This document shows, one piece after another, positions 61,316-64,000 of a DNA stretch of 64,000 bases. The stretch's first letter is position 1. Each line of letters begins with the position of its first letter. The notes under the pieces were generated by a model, which was not told where the DNA came from, did not search any database, and worked only from the letters and a program-made list of their open reading frames with translations. Origin of the DNA: Vulcanimicrobiota bacterium (GTDB lineage Bacteria; Vulcanimicrobiota; Vulcanimicrobiia; Vulcanimicrobiales; Vulcanimicrobiaceae); contig PMSI01000005.1 of assembly GCA_003168375.1 (NCBI GenBank), positions 161,151 to 225,150 on the forward strand, given 5' to 3'. Made by a program: the position numbers and the translations under genes.

Positions 61316-63625
61316 CTATTGCGTCACGTCCAGGCGCAGCCGTAGCACGGACGTCGCATTCGGCTGCGCGACGACAGGGGTACCGCTGTGACGGTGCAGC
61401 TCGGTGCGCACGCCCAGCGCGACGTGTCGCGTGAGGTGATACGAAACGATCGCCGACAGCGCTTGGTCGGCGCCGACTGACGCGGTCGAGCTGCTCGCCG
61501 TGTTCGTGAGCGAAAACTGCAGCTCCCAGCCGTGCAGCAGCGCGCCGTCGACGACGTGCCCGCCCACGGGGAACCCGTAGGTGAGGCTCTCGCCGGCTTG
61601 CGCGTTCGCGCTCGCGCCGGTGACCGACGTGCCGGTGAAACCGATGCCGAGCGTATGCGCGTTGCTCTGCCGCGTGAACTGCAGCGTCGCCGTGCGCGTC
61701 GCCGCGGCATTGGCCGCGACGCGCGCGTCGCTGAGCCCGACGAGCGATCCGTTCAGCGCGATCTCCCCTCCCAGCAGCGGGGTGGAAAGCATCGCGCTGA
61801 GCTGATCGGTCGTCGTGTTGGTTGTCGCCGATGCCTGCGTGTCGCGGCGCAGGCCCACCTGCGCTTGCGTCTTGTCGTTCGGCGTGAGGTTCAACGTCGC
61901 CGACACGTCGGTCTGGAGGGTCGCGACCGAACGAGTTGCCTCACGGCTCGCACCGAGCGTTAGCGCGGCCTTGGGATTGAGATTGAACGCCAGCGCCGAG
62001 ATCCAGCCGGCGCGGTCGGCCGTCGCACCCGGGCCCGCTCCGATCGAATACCCGTCGCCCGCGTTGTGATACTCGAATTTCGCGCTGGTCGTCCCCGAGG
62101 CGTACGCCAGCGCGGTGCGTACCGAAGCGTCGTCCACACTCAGCGGCAGCAGCAGCGAGGTCGCCGACGACTTCGCGCCGGTCGCGGTCACGGTCAGGTT
62201 TCGCACGATCGGTTCGTCCAGCTCGAGCGCAGTGACCGCTGCGCGCACCGGCCCCGCCGCACCGGTCGTCACCGCGTCCCCGGAGCGCACGTCGTCGACG
62301 CGACCGAAGGTTGCCACGCGGACGCTGCCCGCGCCCAGCGCGTGGCTCAGGTCGAGGACCGTCGCGCGCTCCGCGGGCGTCGATAGCGTGGCGAGCTTCG
62401 CGTAGCCGTAGCCACCGTGGAGCACCCACGGGCCGGCGGTGCGCGTCGCATCGAGCCCGCGCAGCGTCGTGCCGTCCCCGAGCAGCGGCGGCAGCGCCGC
62501 CGTCCCCAAGCCCAGCGTGTCCTTGAAGCTCGCCGCCGGGCTTGCCGAAGGACTGGGCTGCGGCGCCGCCGCGGGGCTCGCCTCCGGCGCCGCGCTCGCG
62601 GCGGCCGGGGCCGGCGAGGGTGCGGCGCCGGAAGCATCGGGGCTTTGGAGCTTCGGCGCGCCCGAGGTCAGCGTGAGCACCGGATCGGGCCGATGCGAGA
62701 CCGGATCGTAGAGCCCGGTGAGCGCGACCAACGCGGTCGGAAACTGCACCGCGGTCGTGAGACCCGGATTGAACGTCGAGGTGGCCGCGGAGTTGGGTCC
62801 GATCTCGATCGACCCGGTGGCGCGGAGTTCCGCTTGCAGTGCGGGCTGGGGATCGGGTCCCGCCGCAACGAGCAGCGGCAGCGGTTCGCTCGTCGCGATC
62901 GTCCCACCGCCGGCCGCGCGCAGGATGACGCGCAACGCGTACGCGCCGCCGGCGTCGACCGGCACGGAGTACGGGATCACCGCGGTTTGCAGCCCGGTCT
63001 GCCGGTTGGTGACGATCTCGAGCGGATCGCTGCGGCGGATGAGCCTGCCCTTGGGCGCGAGCAGCTCGACGAACGCCAGGAGCGGCGCACCTGACGCGAT
63101 GTAGGTCGGATCGCCGATGGTGTACCGCACCACGATCCCCGTCTCGCCGCCGGCCAGCACGGTCGGAATGGTGAGCGTCGTCGTATAGATCTGACCGACC
63201 GGCGTTCGGCCGGGCATGAATGTCACGCCGAGGTTGCCGCCCGGCACGGGCCCGGCGGGACCCTGCGCTTGCCTGACCGTGACCGTCGCCGAAGCCAAGG
63301 TATTGTTGAAACCGTCGCTCAGGCGCGCCACGTAGCTGCCGCCCAGCGCGTACGCGTGCGTGAACGCGAACGACGAGCTCGCGAACGAAACGGCTGCGCC
63401 GTCACCGAAGTCGAGACGAAACGCGCCCGCGGCGCGGCTCTGCGCCGTCCCGGTGAACATCACCGGAGCGCCCGCAACCACGTTCGACGGCGTCGCGTTG
63501 AGGAACGCTGCGCCCGCGGCCGGTACGCCCGCGATCAGCATAGCCAGCGCGACTGTCCCCGTCACGATCGCGAACCGGACGCCGCCGGCCTTCCCGGCAC
63601 GCAGACTTTCCGCTAGTACGTTCAC
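61316..63625 (-). CDS. Large exported protein with PKD-like domain, Pro/Ala linker and beta-rich C-terminal barrel
   Basis: About 769 aa from GTG 63625 (GTG 63655 would add 10 residues). The signal segment is FAIVTGTVALAMLIAGVPAAGA. A PKD-like domain follows (FRLDFGDGAAVSFASSSFAFTHAYALGGSY). Then come two further beta domains to about 325, a Pro/Ala/Ser linker (about 325-365), and 400 residues of alternating polar/apolar strands (ALAYASG, KFEYHNAG, AALTLGAS, TLQFTRQ, VALGVRTELHRHSG). It ends with an amphipathic strand LRLRLDVTQ, which suggests an outer-membrane beta-barrel. Function unknown. Confidence 0.75.
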   Translation of the reverse strand: MNVLAESLRAGKAGGVRFAIVTGTVALAMLIAGVPAAGAAFLNATPSNVVAGAPVMFTGTAQSRAAGAFRLDFGDGAAVSFASSSFAFTHAYALGGSYVARLSDGFNNTLASATVTVRQAQGPAGPVPGGNLGVTFMPGRTPVGQIYTTTLTIPTVLAGGETGIVVRYTIGDPTYIASGAPLLAFVELLAPKGRLIRRSDPLEIVTNRQTGLQTAVIPYSVPVDAGGAYALRVILRAAGGGTIATSEPLPLLVAAGPDPQPALQAELRATGSIEIGPNSAATSTFNPGLTTAVQFPTALVALTGLYDPVSHRPDPVLTLTSGAPKLQSPDASGAAPSPAPAAASAAPEASPAAAPQPSPSASPAASFKDTLGLGTAALPPLLGDGTTLRGLDATRTAGPWVLHGGYGYAKLATLSTPAERATVLDLSHALGAGSVRVATFGRVDDVRSGDAVTTGAAGPVRAAVTALELDEPIVRNLTVTATGAKSSATSLLLPLSVDDASVRTALAYASGTTSAKFEYHNAGDGYSIGAGPGATADRAGWISALAFNLNPKAALTLGASREATRSVATLQTDVSATLNLTPNDKTQAQVGLRRDTQASATTNTTTDQLSAMLSTPLLGGEIALNGSLVGLSDARVAANAAATRTATLQFTRQSNAHTLGIGFTGTSVTGASANAQAGESLTYGFPVGGHVVDGALLHGWELQFSLTNTASSSTASVGADQALSAIVSYHLTRHVALGVRTELHRHSGTPVVAQPNATSVLRLRLDVTQ

Positions 63626-63655
63626 TTGGTGTGTTCCATCGGCTTGGAAGGACAC

Positions 63656-64000
63656 GCCTCGACGATTCGATTGCGCCTGGAGCGCCCCAACCGCTTTCCA
63701 GCAGAAGCAAGCGGATGCCCCCGCCTTTCTTGTGCAGCCGGGCGTTTGTGTGCAAAGCCAGCCCCGCAGGCTTTGCCCCTAAAAGGCCATCTGCACAGAA
63801 AAGACGCGGTCTGCCCAAAAAAACCGGACCGTCGGCTTCGGAAGGTCAAACGCGCGTGGAACGGCGCTGAGCTGAGCCGTTACGGGATCGACTTGGGCTT
63901 CTCCGGGACGTGGTCTGTGCTCGGTGGCGTGACCGTAGTTTTTATTCGTCTGGACCCAAGTGCGGGGATGGACTCTTAGACTGTCGCTGGCTTGATTTTC
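63656..64000. other. Non-coding region with hairpins at the right edge
   Basis: No open frame looks like a protein. A perfect 8-bp hairpin, GCAAAGCC (63752-63759) with GGCTTTGC (63769-63776), is followed by a second, GGTCTG (63808-63813) with CGGACC (63825-63830), and by A-rich loops. This could be the leader of the 61316-63625 gene (minus strand) or an RNA gene; nothing matches a family I can name. Confidence 0.35.

Noticed and set aside
63735..63850. Cyclic-di-GMP (GEMM) riboswitch suggested by GCAAAGCC
   Set aside because: The required GGGCAAAcC box, GAAA tetraloop and flanking stem are not present in order on either strand; only the 8-nt word matches.

Overview
This is a 64 kb, very GC-rich bacterial chromosomal window. 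It is densely packed: many start codons (ATG or GTG) overlap the preceding stop as ATGA or GTGA. No rRNA, tRNA, CRISPR array or complete insertion sequence was seen. An aerobic, soil-type heterotroph is suggested by a form I carbon monoxide dehydrogenase, aromatic ring cleavage, TRAP and ABC solute-binding proteins, a Tat-exported tyrosinase with a diheme cytochrome c, and large secreted beta-propeller proteins. The gene mix would fit an uncultivated soil lineage such as Eremiobacterota (WPS-2), but nothing in the window proves the phylum.

Region by region. 0-5 kb: the tail of an Asn/Gly-repeat protein, a class II aldolase, a glutathionyl-hydroquinone reductase, two small secreted proteins around a strong hairpin, a CPA1 antiporter and a tautomerase. 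5-13 kb: a complete protocatechuate 4,5-cleavage operon (ligK-U-J-I-A-B-C-like) diverging from an orphan ABC solute-binding protein and a second class II aldolase. 13.1-15.5 kb: an A/T-richer island holding a TIR-like gene coupled to an unknown gene (candidate defence pair) and a convergent XRE/RelE-type pair. 15.6-20 kb: a DUF1932 dehydrogenase, a PcaD-like hydrolase, a kelch protein, small genes and an AbiEii/DUF6922-type pair. 20-26.3 kb: a minus-strand operon with a CoA-transferase, TRAP transporter, tartrate/malate-type dehydrogenase and 2-hydroxyacid dehydrogenase. 26.4-31.8 kb: an HD-domain protein, a GH130-like protein, transaldolase, a Rieske/DUF2231 protein and an amidohydrolase. 31.9-39.2 kb: coxM-S-L-G-(XdhC+YHS)-D-E, whose CoxL carries the form I AYRCSFR loop. 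39.3-45.6 kb: tyrosinase, secreted protein and diheme cytochrome c, then pyruvate phosphate dikinase and a 2OG-Fe(II) oxygenase. 45.6-50.7 kb: a second RelE/XRE pair, a lipoprotein flanked by gene remnants, a TetR/S9-peptidase divergon and an XRE regulator. 51-64 kb: an ABC exporter with a frameshifted ATPase, a 1073-aa sortilin-like propeller protein, TPR and STAS proteins, acetylglutamate kinase, a broken acyltransferase/thioesterase-like gene and a 770-aa PKD/beta-rich surface protein.

Taken together, the cell could burn protocatechuate to pyruvate and oxaloacetate, convert C4 intermediates through pyruvate phosphate dikinase, import small organic acids by TRAP transport, and gain respiratory electrons from CO. 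Notable genome habits are -10 boxes only 6-10 nt ahead of start codons (leaderless mRNAs), convergent genes that share a CTAG as both stop codons, and a dispersed palindromic repeat that supplies stop codons or C-terminal tails.
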